In this document: one piece after another, positions 35,511 through 44,344 of the stretch
How positions within the stretch are numbered: the first letter of the stretch is position 1
How the letters are laid out: every line of letters starts with the position of its first letter
Source: a virus
Strand: one strand, 5' to 3'
Length of the DNA: 47,796 bases
Virus record (IMG/VR): IMGVR_UViG_3300030104_005414
Coordinates: 1-47,796 of that record
Notes under the pieces: model-generated
What the model was told of the DNA's origin: nothing
Databases searched by the model: none
What the model saw: the letters and a program-made list of their open reading frames with translations, nothing else
Translations under genes and position numbers: made by a program

Positions 35511-36431
35511 CACGATAGTCTGATTCAAAGCCGTAAACTTCAGTCTAGCAACATAAGTCCCTGTCAGAGATCCTAAGTTACCGTTTAGCAACTCAGGGTG
35601 AGTCTTTAGAGCCTCTGTATCTAATGTGAAGATAACAGTGTTTTCAGAAGTAGTATCCATTAGACCGGAAGTCGCGGAGTACCCTGACACCTCAACACGA
35701 GCGCCCAAGTTCCTATCTTGATTCTTTTTGTAAATCTCAAGCATTGGATCAGTAACTAAAGACATCTTAAAAAGATTTACAATGCTACGATCTATGTTGG
35801 CATTCTCAAGAGTGAATTCATTGGTAATTTTAAGATCTACTTTTGAACCTAAAACAACATGATTATTCTCTAATCGAGTAGCTACTCTAAACAGCAGGGG
35901 TTCTGTGACGCCAAAGAATCTATCCTCAGTTAGAGTAAACTCATTGATGATGGTATCGAGATCTGACCCAGCAGTCCTCTTAACAGTCCATACATCGATA
36001 TAATCCCCCGTTGTTGAAACCGTATTAAGTATCTCAGTATCACCTGATAGATTAAATACACCACTAGGGATAACGTCAGCTTTATCCAATACACATGCAA
36101 ACTTACCAGTTTCCAATTTGTAGATACCAGATGCCATGGTAACTACGTCAGGTGTGTAGTTGCTTGCATTAAATGCAGAATCACTGGTGAGAGTAGCACT
36201 ATTAGAGAAGTGCATGAGCACGCTACCTGTCACATCAGAATTGATCTCTCCGTCAGAATTTATAACTGAACTTGGAGATTGGTTATCGGAAGCAGCAAAG
36301 ATAGAAACTCCACTAATTGCGTGAGGGTCCACGTATTGCCCGTCATTTATAAAGTACAATATTAGAGCAGTTGGACCCAGAACAGTGGGTCTCTCATGCC
36401 TCGTGGTGACTTGATTTCCGTTGATTTTCAT
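35481..36431 (-). CDS. Structural protein candidate downstream of the gp26-type gene
   Basis: A 316-residue protein, mainly beta with Ser, Thr and Asn-rich loops and no membrane segment. The sequence reads like a sandwich-domain tail component (GPTALILYFINDGQYVDPHA near the N-terminus; LKFTALNQTIVSNDMAFII at the end). Its ATG follows the end of the frameshifted gp26-type frame by one base (TAGC ATG), so the two are probably co-translated. It is the last gene of this minus-strand unit and overlaps the primase end by 30 bases. A virion role is inferred from context only. Confidence 0.55.
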   Translation of the reverse strand: MKINGNQVTTRHERPTVLGPTALILYFINDGQYVDPHAISGVSIFAASDNQSPSSVINSDGEINSDVTGSVLMHFSNSATLTSDSAFNASNYTPDVVTMASGIYKLETGKFACVLDKADVIPSGVFNLSGDTEILNTVSTTGDYIDVWTVKRTAGSDLDTIINEFTLTEDRFFGVTEPLLFRVATRLENNHVVLGSKVDLKITNEFTLENANIDRSIVNLFKMSLVTDPMLEIYKKNQDRNLGARVEVSGYSATSGLMDTTSENTVIFTLDTEALKTHPELLNGNLGSLTGTYVARLKFTALNQTIVSNDMAFIIR

Positions 36432-36432
36432 G

Positions 36433-37343
36433 CTAACTCTCCAGCTTCTTTATCTCTTCAGTATAAAAGTTAATAAAGGTCAAACGCTCTTTCTGAGTCA
36501 GAGTTTTTACCTCTGAGTATGTTAAGCCCACCTTATTTACTAATATATACGCTTGATAAAGAAGATCCTCTGGGGATAAACTGCTAGTTAGCTCACTGAA
36601 AAAAAACCAACATCCATCGGGATTGCCATAGTATCAGTGTGCCTGCATTCAGGGCATTCAAACAAGAATTTGGGGTCAACACCATACTCGGTCTCATTCA
36701 CACCAGCGATCAAGGTTTTGATATCTTGAATGTGCATTCTCTTCAGAGCCTTCGATATAAAGACAGGGTCGGAATTGTCGTTAATTGATACTACAAACCT
36801 GTAAAGATTTTTGTATACTTCTTCGGAGGAGCTTAAAAAAGATTCTTCTCGGCCTCTAGGGAATCTAACCTTAGCGGTAACTTTTAATCTAGGTAATTGA
36901 ACCTCACGAGGGTCTTCCATATCATCAGGCACTGGGTTCATATTTAAGTGTTCCGAGAGAACAAGAGACGATTTAATGTCAGCGTTGCAATTAGGGCAAA
37001 TAATATTAAAGCTATAATCCTTACCGTAAGACAACTCACGGACCTTCATCAGAAGATACAGCTTGTCCATCGAAAGCAAATCTCCTACGTCAACACCTTC
37101 TATGCACTTTTCCAGTAGTTTGGCTACGATGTCTTTATTGTTATCCTTGGCCGTAAGGATGGTCTGCTCATCCAAGAAAGTTAATGCTTTAATCTCCACT
37201 CCATTAAATCCATCATAAAACTTACCTTTAGACGGCAGGTCTGTAATTGTCATAGAATCTTCAACTGATCCTGCGAAAAGAGCATTTATGGCATCTTCTC
37301 TAGGATCCCCTGAACCTCCTACTATTTGTTTGTTTTCACTCAT
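36433..37343 (-). CDS. Predicted -1 frameshift product of the gp26-type gene (303 residues)
   Basis: The gp26-type frame ends with GGT TTT TTT TCA GTG AGC TAA. A -1 slip on the U8 run (36599-36606) enters a frame that stays open for 55 codons to the TAG at 36435, one base before the next ATG. The added peptide is plausible protein: LSPEDLLYQAYILVNK, then TYSEVKTLTQKERLTFINFY. This frame has a TGA 10-11 codons upstream of the slip and no ATG, GTG or TTG after it, so independent initiation is hard to explain. The layout matches the G/GT tail-chaperone frameshift of many long-tailed phages. In T4 the small gene 51 follows 26. Inferred, not demonstrated. Confidence 0.6.
36588..37343 (-). CDS. 26: Baseplate hub assembly protein, T4 gp26 type, with two CxxC pairs
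   Basis: A 251-residue protein. It follows the T4_baseplate (gp26) family plan: LPSKGKFYDG at the start, a helix LLEKCIEGVDVGDLLSMDKL, KVRELSYGKDYSFNI, then a cysteine pair (CPNCNADI) and a second pair near the end (CPECRHTD), probably a zinc ribbon completed by both pairs. T4 gp26 is about 208 residues. It acts in hub assembly rather than necessarily staying in the virion. The ATG at 37343 follows AAAGG and a TATAAT-like box. The 3-prime end contains the U8 slippery run that probably joins it to the next frame. Confidence 0.75.
   Translation of the reverse strand: MSENKQIVGGSGDPREDAINALFAGSVEDSMTITDLPSKGKFYDGFNGVEIKALTFLDEQTILTAKDNNKDIVAKLLEKCIEGVDVGDLLSMDKLYLLMKVRELSYGKDYSFNIICPNCNADIKSSLVLSEHLNMNPVPDDMEDPREVQLPRLKVTAKVRFPRGREESFLSSSEEVYKNLYRFVVSINDNSDPVFISKALKRMHIQDIKTLIAGVNETEYGVDPKFLFECPECRHTDTMAIPMDVGFFSVS
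36600..36606 (-). other. U UUU UUU slippery heptamer for -1 frameshifting
   Basis: On the minus strand eight T residues (36606-36599) sit in the zero frame as T TTT TTT T, a perfect X XXY YYZ slippery site, four codons before the zero-frame stop. After a -1 slip both codons still pair as UUU. The next 170 bases are open in the -1 frame. A pseudoknot was not identified by eye. Confidence 0.6.
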
Positions 37344-37366
37344 ATTTTACCTTTGTTGCAACAATT

Positions 37367-37375
37367 ACTATTATA
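37367..37375 (+). promoter_or_regulatory. ACTATTATA start-site motif ahead of helicase
   Basis: ACTATTATA begins 13 bases before the helicase ATG at 37380, at the same spacing as before the primase and glycosyltransferase. The embedded TATTAT is five of six to a sigma-70 minus-10 and ends five bases before the ATG, which would give a leaderless message. No Shine-Dalgarno is present. Confidence 0.4.
37370..37375 (-). promoter_or_regulatory. Possible minus-10 box TATAAT for the gp26-type gene
   Basis: TATAAT on the minus strand lies 27-32 bases before the ATG at 37343, giving a leader of about 20 bases that includes AAAGG. No good minus-35 hexamer is visible. The same bases form the plus-strand motif ahead of the helicase, so one of the two readings may be accidental. 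Confidence 0.3.
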
Positions 37376-37379
37376 GTAT

Positions 37380-38765
37380 ATGAAGATAGTGATAGGTAAC
37401 TTAACCTCCACCCTAGAGACTGATAACCCAAAAATTATCAATGCATTGAGGGATAAGTATGCTTTTTCAGTTCCAGGGCACGAATACTCGCAAGCCTATA
37501 AGAGACGACGTTGGGATGGTAAGAAGCGATACTTTGGTGCTAACGGTAAGTTTAGAACAGGTTTATTGCCTCGAATCGTAGAGGATTTAAAAAATATTGG
37601 AGTAAAGGATATCGAGTGGGAAAACAAGCCTGAACCAGAGACGTACTACCTACCTAACGTCGGTGATTTCGAATATCGTGAATATCAAGAAAAAGCCATA
37701 TATGAGTGCCTCAACAAAAAAAGAGCAATAGTTGATAGTCCAACGGGTTCAGGTAAGACGCTTATAATGGCCGGGTGCATTGCCGCATTACAATGGGGTG
37801 ATAATCCAAAGGCAGTTATTCTTTTTAGAGAGAAAGGTATTTTAAACCAGACTTACGAGTTTTTCAAAAAGTGCGGTATAAAAAACTTAGGTTACAATTC
37901 AGGGGAGGGATATTTACCTGGGAATGTTATGCTTTCAACTGTGCAGAGCATAGAAAAGATTATCGACACACACCTCAACGAGGCTGAGATTCTTATGGTT
38001 GATGAGGCTCATCAATTTTGCAGAGGTGACACAACCATAGCAGCCATTGAGAGCTTCCCTAACGCCTCCTACAGGCTTGCATTTACTGCTACACCTCCTA
38101 GAGAGGGTTCAAAAGACATCAACGCTAGAATGGTCCTAGAGGGATCATTCGGACCCGTATACACAACTCGCACCGCAGAGGCACTTATTAAAGATGGCGC
38201 TCTTGCAAAGCCGATCATACAAATCGTAGATAATAGCCCCACTTCATCAGTTAGAAGTGATTTAACGTATCTCGATATTTACGACCAATACGTGGTAAAT
38301 TGTGATCAACGTAACGACAAGATTAAAACAATTGTATCAAAGATATACCAGTCTAATCCTAAAGCTAAAATTTTAATTCTTGTAAAGAACTTGCAACACA
38401 TTGAGAATCTACAAGAACGAGTTAATAACTGCTACACTATCGAAGGTAAGGATGATATCGATAGTAGATATGATATTATCAACAAGTTTGTGAAGGACAA
38501 TAAGGCTGCTACTATCATTGGCACCAACGTCATGCAAACTGGTATTAGCATTGATGAGATTACCCACATGATCAACGCTAGAGGTTTATCAGGTGAGGTC
38601 CCCACACTACAGGGATTAGGTAGAGGTATTCGTAAAGCAGATGGTAAAGATAAGATGTATTTCTACGACTTCTATGATCGTATGCCTTATCTAGAGAACC
38701 ACTCAAAGCAGAGGATACGACACTACAAAAGATTAAAGTTCGAGGTAAACGATGTCCGATTCTGA
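37380..38765 (+). CDS. uvsW: SF2 DNA/RNA helicase, UvsW type
   Basis: A 461-residue superfamily 2 helicase. Motifs in order: Q-type YREYQEKAI at about 99-107, Walker A SPTGSGKT at 120-127, DEAH at 208-211, TATP at 236-239, and motif VI QGLGRGIRKA near 420. The N-terminal 95 residues include YKRRRWDGKKRYF, as in the small N-terminal domain of T4 UvsW. UvsW unwinds branched DNA and R-loops and controls the switch from origin-dependent to recombination-dependent replication. T4 UvsW is 503 residues counting its C-terminal part; here a separate small gene overlaps the end by 14 bases. No Shine-Dalgarno precedes the ATG; the CTATT-core motif does. Confidence 0.88.
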   Translation: MKIVIGNLTSTLETDNPKIINALRDKYAFSVPGHEYSQAYKRRRWDGKKRYFGANGKFRTGLLPRIVEDLKNIGVKDIEWENKPEPETYYLPNVGDFEYREYQEKAIYECLNKKRAIVDSPTGSGKTLIMAGCIAALQWGDNPKAVILFREKGILNQTYEFFKKCGIKNLGYNSGEGYLPGNVMLSTVQSIEKIIDTHLNEAEILMVDEAHQFCRGDTTIAAIESFPNASYRLAFTATPPREGSKDINARMVLEGSFGPVYTTRTAEALIKDGALAKPIIQIVDNSPTSSVRSDLTYLDIYDQYVVNCDQRNDKIKTIVSKIYQSNPKAKILILVKNLQHIENLQERVNNCYTIEGKDDIDSRYDIINKFVKDNKAATIIGTNVMQTGISIDEITHMINARGLSGEVPTLQGLGRGIRKADGKDKMYFYDFYDRMPYLENHSKQRIRHYKRLKFEVNDVRF

Positions 38766-38997
38766 AATTATTACTAAAGAGGCTCAAGTTGACACGATCA
38801 ACAAAATTACGAAAGATCAAACAAACTTGATCGACGGGTGCATTGATATGCTGAAAGAGATGAAAGATCACGGTAAGATAAATGAAGCTACCGTCAGAAA
38901 TCTCACCAGTATAATTAGAGAATTGGATTCTCTTCGTGAACTATTCTACACCCGCCTGTTCAACTCACTTAAGCGTGGTGATATGCTTTTAGGTTAG
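38752..38997 (+). CDS. Small helical protein coupled to UvsW-type helicase (UvsW.1-like candidate)
   Basis: An 81-residue protein predicted as two long helices (TKDQTNLIDGCIDMLKEM and NLTSIIRELDSLRELFYTRL) with a short turn. It starts inside the helicase gene with GAGG before its ATG and overlaps it by 14 bases. T4 also encodes a small helical-hairpin protein, UvsW.1, at the 3-prime side of uvsW, so this is a likely counterpart by position and shape, though sequence similarity is not established. Its stop overlaps the stop of the minus-strand fibre gene by four bases. Confidence 0.62.
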   Translation: MSDSEIITKEAQVDTINKITKDQTNLIDGCIDMLKEMKDHGKINEATVRNLTSIIRELDSLRELFYTRLFNSLKRGDMLLG

Positions 38998-40823
38998 ACG
39001 TATGAGTCTGGTATCAGCCTAACAATAAAGTGATCCACGGTAACTGTTTGCGCCGCATTAGATTGTTGAGCTTCAAGAGATAAGGCTAATGCAGTGCTCT
39101 CATCAGCGGCGGCATCATAGTTAACAATTATTCCGTCTCGGTGTATGCCTGACCAGCTACCTCTTCCAGCCGCTGAACTTGAGCCTGTTGATTGTCTAAA
39201 GCTAGCAGTTACTAACTGTTTATCGGTAGCTGTTTTAGATATCTGAATGTCCATGCTATAGGCCGTCATGTCCGAATATGTCCCTTGAGAGAAGGAAGAA
39301 TTAAGTATATTGGTTCCGCCTATTTTAAAATTCCATCTAAGGTTCGAACCCTGTGCAAGTTGACGACCTCTAACCGTAATGTCAATATCGCCTAGGGTAA
39401 GTGCGTTAGCAGGGAGAGTGTATGATACAAGCTCTGCAAGGCTGGTAGAGTTAGACGATGCTACTGGGGCTCCAACTTCTCTATGAAGCGTTGTCGTAAT
39501 TCCAGCGTTTGCAAGCGTCGAAGAGGTGGCATTCAGGTTGCCTGATATATTTAAGTTGTTGCGTGCGGTTATGTCTGTACCAGTGATATTAGGCGAGGAA
39601 ACGCTTGTCGTTCCTGATATATTTACCGCACGGATGTTTAAACCATCTTCAGGGTCTGGCACGATGTTTTTAGCAAAGATACCGGATGTTGCAATGTTGT
39701 TATTAACCGTCAACGATGTCATCGCTCTAGTGCCAGCAGACAACACATACTGAGTGTGATCATCATCTCCAAGACCAGATAAATCACCGTGATCAAATTT
39801 AACCGGAGAGCCGCCGTCGTCACCTCCCCCTCCACCCGCTGCTGATTGGACAATATCTATTCTTTGTGCTGTCCATACTCCACCCTGACGATACAGAATT
39901 GAACCATCTCCAGGAGAAGTCGAGTAAGTATCTTTTAAATTTCCTAAGTTTTTATCTTCAACTCTAACGTCAGCCTCTTCCATTATGGTCGGAATACCTG
40001 TAAGGACAGGCTTTGGAGTTGTTCCGGTGAAATAAGGAATAGTGCCCGAAGGACCTGAAACACTTGATACTCCTGAAGTCGGATCAGTTACCATTAAAGA
40101 ATTTTCTTCGATAGTCTTAATCGTCACACCTTCAAATGTGGTGGCTCCGGTCATAGTGCCGCCGCTTTTCATCAGCGCCCCTGCTGCCGCTACATTAGTC
40201 GCGTCTGTAACATCAGCACCACTCTCTACACTCAACGCAGTTAGAGTTTCGGCTACGGTCAGACCTTCTACCTCTGTTCCATTGATTCTAAGAAAATCAT
40301 CATCTGCTACCGCATCGTTGGCTGTTAAGACATTTCCATCTGAAATACCTCCTGTTAAGCCTTTTACAAATCCCAGGTTTGTTACTTCTGAATCCATTAC
40401 CGCGCCTGCTGTCGTCACATTGGCTGTGTCTGTAACATCTGCGTTAGGCTCAATATCGGCTAATTTAGCTTTTTCAGCGGGTAAGAGAAGTCCCGCGTCA
40501 GAGCCAGTGGCGGCTGGGAGGTCAGCGGCACTGCCAGCATCATTAGTGACTTGACCTGAGGCAGCGGCGGCATTGTAGCCTAAGTTAACTGAGGTAAGAC
40601 CACCTCCACCCCCGCCACCAACAGCAGCATTAGAGAGAACTCCATTAGTGAAAACGAGCCCTTGACCGTCTGATGGAACACTACTAAGATTAATCCCACT
40701 CAAAGAGGATACGGGAAGACCACTAAGGTCTTGGGATTCATCGATTCGAAACTCAACCAGACCATTTGCGTTACCCGTCGCGTCATCAAACTTCAGGGCA
40801 AGCGGTATTTTATTAAAACCCAT
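38994..40823 (-). CDS. Tail fibre protein with GDDDHTQY collagen-like fibre motif
   Basis: A 609-residue protein. It has the common phage fibre motif HGDLSGLGDDDHTQYVL at about residues 345-361, Gly-rich hinges (VGGGGGGG at about 68; AGGGGGDDGG at about 330), and two related segments NADVTDTANVTTAGAVMDS and GADVTDATNVAAAGALMKSG that are typical fibre repeats. The C-terminal 180 residues (SFRQSTGSSSAAGRGSWSGI) form a different, probably receptor-binding or head domain. AAGGAG before the ATG at 40823 is a strong ribosome binding site. It follows the head-associated acidic gene and ends against the plus-strand helicase pair. It should bind host surface or form whiskers. Confidence 0.82.
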   Translation of the reverse strand: MGFNKIPLALKFDDATGNANGLVEFRIDESQDLSGLPVSSLSGINLSSVPSDGQGLVFTNGVLSNAAVGGGGGGGLTSVNLGYNAAAASGQVTNDAGSAADLPAATGSDAGLLLPAEKAKLADIEPNADVTDTANVTTAGAVMDSEVTNLGFVKGLTGGISDGNVLTANDAVADDDFLRINGTEVEGLTVAETLTALSVESGADVTDATNVAAAGALMKSGGTMTGATTFEGVTIKTIEENSLMVTDPTSGVSSVSGPSGTIPYFTGTTPKPVLTGIPTIMEEADVRVEDKNLGNLKDTYSTSPGDGSILYRQGGVWTAQRIDIVQSAAGGGGGDDGGSPVKFDHGDLSGLGDDDHTQYVLSAGTRAMTSLTVNNNIATSGIFAKNIVPDPEDGLNIRAVNISGTTSVSSPNITGTDITARNNLNISGNLNATSSTLANAGITTTLHREVGAPVASSNSTSLAELVSYTLPANALTLGDIDITVRGRQLAQGSNLRWNFKIGGTNILNSSFSQGTYSDMTAYSMDIQISKTATDKQLVTASFRQSTGSSSAAGRGSWSGIHRDGIIVNYDAAADESTALALSLEAQQSNAAQTVTVDHFIVRLIPDSYV

Positions 40824-40833
40824 TTACGTCTCC

Positions 40834-42519
40834 TTATGTCTTGTACTGCTCAGGGTCTTTTTTCTCTTTATCATCATCATCAGGTTTGATATCGTCCAGA
40901 AGATCCTCAAGTTTAGAGAGAAGTGACGTTAAGTCATCCTGGTCCATCTCTTTCGGCTCTTCACCCTCTTCCTCACCTTCTTCCTCACCTTCTTCCTCAC
41001 CTTCTTCCTCATCGGGTTCAGGTTGATCTTCCTCGTCTTCGGCTTCTTCATTCTCAACCTCGTCCTTCACTTCCTCAGCGGCTTCCTCAGCATCCATGTT
41101 TTTATCCATGGGAACCTCAGCGTCACTATCTAGTTGATCGGGACTGCCCAAGGGATCCTCCCCCTCCGAGTCATCTTCACCGGCACCTTGGTCCTCTACC
41201 TTATCTTGAGCTTTTTCAACAGCCGGGACCAACATTTTTAAAACTTGCCCAATCTGGCCGAGATCATCAGCGACTTGATTAAAGTCCATGTAATCCATGA
41301 GACTAGCTTCATTTAAAGTCTCACCATGCCCTGCCTCATCAAACATCTCCTCAAGGAAGACGGCAAGATCAATCGCTTCCGCCCCATTCTTAATTTTAAG
41401 GCAATCAGCAAACTCATTGAGAGTCTTTTCTATTATCGATCCCGCTGGAGCGTGCTTGGCAATTTGTGTTATAAGCTCACCTTCAGTCATCGTTAAAGTC
41501 TTGAAGGTTGGCACCTCGTCAAGCTTTCGCACATCAATACCATACTTTTCGTTGAGAACGTCAAGCACATATTGCTTTATCGGCTTCTTCATCTCGTGAA
41601 TCTGACCCGCGAACCTGTTGAGGTCTTTTTGAGTGACTTTGACCTCATTCATCGACAGGCAGTTACTCAAGAGACTGCTGATTTGCTTCTTCGTTGCTAA
41701 AGCGAGGTAAGGAGCGTCCGAAACCACCTGTGCAACTTGATGACGAATTGCGTCCGAATCGTTTTCGAAGATCATCGAAGCTAAGTCTTGAACACCCGCA
41801 TTATCGACCCAGATATTATCGAAGTTTTGCCTTGCCTCAAGAAGTTCTTTCTGAATTAATTCTTTTCTGCAAAGATGCTCGTAAAGATCAGTCTTGCCAA
41901 CAAACTTAACTTCAATGTTACCTTGCTCTTCAATCTGGCTAACGGTCTGTTTCGGAAGGTCAAAACTTGTGGATACAAGCTTGATAAGCTTCATGCCTGT
42001 CTTCATACCAGTAGAGTCTAGTAGACCCTCACTTTCTTTAAGGAATGAAATCAACTGATCTTTAATTTCATTAACACGCTGAAACTCTTTGGATGAAACA
42101 ATCTTAGTAGATTCTCCAAATCTTTCAGTTTTTTCCTGAAGTCTACCCTTGATTCTTTCGTAGGTAAGTTTAGTCTCATACATCGACAGAATCTTATCAA
42201 ATGAGCCCTCAGCAGTCTGGTAATCATCTTCAAGAAGATTAGAGAGAACACTCATTACCTTCTTGTCGGCAGCTTCCTCAAACGCTTTTCTATTCTCAAG
42301 AATATCAGCATCCTCTACAACAATCTTAGAAAGACTCAGCGTTGGCTTGAAAGCATACTTACCGCTAATTACTGAACCATTCTCAGTTAGGTATGTCGCA
42401 ATACCATCTTCGAGAGAAAACAACTCAACGTTCTCTCTCAGAGTACGAGCCAAGTAATCACCAATTTTAATTAGGTTACTAAACTCTTTTCCACGATTTT
42501 CAATCAGATTCGTTAACAT
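40834..42519 (-). CDS. Helical protein with long acidic tail, probable head-assembly component
   Basis: A 561-residue, strongly helical protein without membrane segments. Residues 1-430 alternate charged and Leu-rich helices; residues about 455-560 are dominated by Glu and Asp, including four GEEE units and an Asp/Lys-rich end (DDIKPDDDDKEKKD). It follows the portal gene by 22 bases, where T4 has its acidic core gene 67. Acidic helical proteins here are usually scaffold or internal core components, so a prohead scaffold role is the leading guess. A host-directed function cannot be excluded. No strong Shine-Dalgarno precedes the ATG at 42519. Confidence 0.6.
   Translation of the reverse strand: MLTNLIENRGKEFSNLIKIGDYLARTLRENVELFSLEDGIATYLTENGSVISGKYAFKPTLSLSKIVVEDADILENRKAFEEAADKKVMSVLSNLLEDDYQTAEGSFDKILSMYETKLTYERIKGRLQEKTERFGESTKIVSSKEFQRVNEIKDQLISFLKESEGLLDSTGMKTGMKLIKLVSTSFDLPKQTVSQIEEQGNIEVKFVGKTDLYEHLCRKELIQKELLEARQNFDNIWVDNAGVQDLASMIFENDSDAIRHQVAQVVSDAPYLALATKKQISSLLSNCLSMNEVKVTQKDLNRFAGQIHEMKKPIKQYVLDVLNEKYGIDVRKLDEVPTFKTLTMTEGELITQIAKHAPAGSIIEKTLNEFADCLKIKNGAEAIDLAVFLEEMFDEAGHGETLNEASLMDYMDFNQVADDLGQIGQVLKMLVPAVEKAQDKVEDQGAGEDDSEGEDPLGSPDQLDSDAEVPMDKNMDAEEAAEEVKDEVENEEAEDEEDQPEPDEEEGEEEGEEEGEEEGEEPKEMDQDDLTSLLSKLEDLLDDIKPDDDDKEKKDPEQYKT
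40963..41010. repeat. Four 12-bp tandem units encoding Gly-Glu-Glu-Glu
   Basis: The unit ACCTTCTTCCTC occurs three times exactly and once with one mismatch, in frame, in the acidic tail of the 561-residue protein. Slippage would add or remove four residues without breaking the frame. Confidence 0.85.
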
Positions 42520-42541
42520 ATTAAATACACTTGTTACAAAA

Positions 42542-44344
42542 TTATTTAGAGCCGTCTTTAGGCGTTATTTTATTAAAATGATCTTTCCCTCGCATATCCT
42601 CCAGCAATTGAATGAGTTCGTCGTCACAACCCGATTCTATTGCTAAAGATTTCATAGATTCATAATCAAGGGATTCAGCCGCTGTTGGGGGAATATTCTC
42701 AGCAGATTCCATGGGCGCTCCTGGAGGTGCCCCCATAGGTGCCCCCATAGGTGCCCCACCGGGTGGTGGCAAGCCACCCATCATAGCTTGGCTAAGAACT
42801 GGATCTTTCTGATCTTGCTCAAGACCTTTCTTTGCTTCATCAATCTCACTGTCTGACATTTGGTAGTAATCCTTGTAGATTTTCTCTACCGGAAAAATAC
42901 CTAAACCCTTAACAGCCTGAACGACTCTTGCTTTTTGTTCATCCGTGTCAAGCATTCGCTTGAGAGCCATGTCCGAAGGAGCCGGAAGTTTAATTTTAAG
43001 TTTGCTAATTAATGTCGTTGGGAAGCCCTTAAGCATTAAGTGCCTCTTTGCTAAAGTCTCTAAGCCAAGCTCAATCGACTTCTGAATTCTGGAGATGACG
43101 CGAGCAAATTTAACATCTAGTTGAGACAGATTAGCCTTTCTCTCAGGGGATTGATCTTTTTCAACAATGTAATCTTTCGGAACCTTCAGTGCCGCTAAAA
43201 GCTTGTCCCTGAAGTATTTCACATCATCAACCTCACCAAGGTTCTCGGCTCCAGGTAGTGTATCGATCTTAGTGCCAGTGCCTTTACCATTCACAGCGAT
43301 GTAGAAATCTTCATCGGCAGCTAGGGCGTTAAAGTTCTCCTCAATGTTGCCTGTCTGAGCGTTATAGCTTTTACGTTTTTTAAACTTATCCATCTGCTTC
43401 TTAATGTGCATTTCAGCCTTAGAAGCAGGTAAAGAACCTGTATCAATGTAGAAAATACGACGCTCAGGAGCACGAACAAGACGATATATAAGCATCGCGT
43501 CCTCCATCATCTTGAGACTCTTATAGGTAACTCTCGCAGCAGCAGCCACTGATTTACCATAAGGATAGTGAGTTGGATCTGATGTGTGCAACCTAAAGTG
43601 AATAATCTGACCTGGGTCAAGGTTAATCATCTGTGCATCATCTAAGTAAGGTCCAACAGAGCCGTAAGAGGTGTAGTCATTCTTTTTAGGAATCTCTTGA
43701 AGGAATTGCTTCAGGTAACCAAACTCATCCTCAACTCTAAAGATAAAGTTAGGATTAAGAATTTTAATCCGCTGGATGCCTCGCTTTGCATTATTTAGGT
43801 CAACAATCGTCTCTAAGAAGATATCCCCATATTTAACAACGTTTCTAGAGATGTCCCAAAGATATCTGATCATGTTAGTTTGATCAAACATGGCCGTGAC
43901 CTCTTGCTTTGTCATCTCATCATCGGTTACAATATTCCAGGGCGTCCCATCAATGTTTTCCTGCGTGCAATCATCGCTGTAGATGTCGAAAGCTGAGGAA
44001 ATTTCAGGATATCCGTCCATATCCTCATACTCTTTGTATCTCCTTTTACGATCAAACTCAACTTGAGGCATGATCGGATAGTAAGTCTTTTTATGTCCGA
44101 ACTCTGACGGAACTTTAATAACTTCTCTCGATTGAAGCGTATCCCCCTGGAGAGGTTTAGGGACATTCACCGACCTACCCGATGTGGGATCCACATATTG
44201 ATCGTCTTCGTAATCTTCTACCTCTCTGGCGAAGAACTTCCTAAAGAACCTACCGATAAGGCCGTATGGTTTATTATACGGCTTCTGCGGATCAGCAAAC
44301 TGGGTATAACCTTCACCACCTTCTGTTAATTTCTTAGCAGCCAT
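42542..44344 (-). CDS. 20: Portal vertex protein, T4 gp20 type
   Basis: A 600-residue protein forming the twelve-fold portal through which DNA is packaged. Typical gp20 segments are visible: YPEISSAFDIYSDDC, RNVVKYGDIFLETIVD, RLVRAPERRIFYIDTGSLPA followed by KAEMHIKKQMDKFKKR, and LKVPKDYIV. T4 gp20 is 524 residues; the extra length is mainly a C-terminal tail with repeated MGAP units (12-bp tandem repeat at 42725-42757) and an acidic end. The first 19 bases overlap the terminase end, so translation is probably coupled. In T4 terminase 17 and portal 20 are separated by sheath and tube genes 18 and 19; here they are adjacent. Confidence 0.92.
   Translation of the reverse strand: MAAKKLTEGGEGYTQFADPQKPYNKPYGLIGRFFRKFFAREVEDYEDDQYVDPTSGRSVNVPKPLQGDTLQSREVIKVPSEFGHKKTYYPIMPQVEFDRKRRYKEYEDMDGYPEISSAFDIYSDDCTQENIDGTPWNIVTDDEMTKQEVTAMFDQTNMIRYLWDISRNVVKYGDIFLETIVDLNNAKRGIQRIKILNPNFIFRVEDEFGYLKQFLQEIPKKNDYTSYGSVGPYLDDAQMINLDPGQIIHFRLHTSDPTHYPYGKSVAAAARVTYKSLKMMEDAMLIYRLVRAPERRIFYIDTGSLPASKAEMHIKKQMDKFKKRKSYNAQTGNIEENFNALAADEDFYIAVNGKGTGTKIDTLPGAENLGEVDDVKYFRDKLLAALKVPKDYIVEKDQSPERKANLSQLDVKFARVISRIQKSIELGLETLAKRHLMLKGFPTTLISKLKIKLPAPSDMALKRMLDTDEQKARVVQAVKGLGIFPVEKIYKDYYQMSDSEIDEAKKGLEQDQKDPVLSQAMMGGLPPPGGAPMGAPMGAPPGAPMESAENIPPTAAESLDYESMKSLAIESGCDDELIQLLEDMRGKDHFNKITPKDGSK

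Noticed and set aside
40963-41010. Short tandem array as a possible CRISPR or replication-origin iteron
   Set aside because: Units are contiguous, 12 bp, in frame and encode Gly-Glu-Glu-Glu; there are no spacers and no AT-rich unwinding region.
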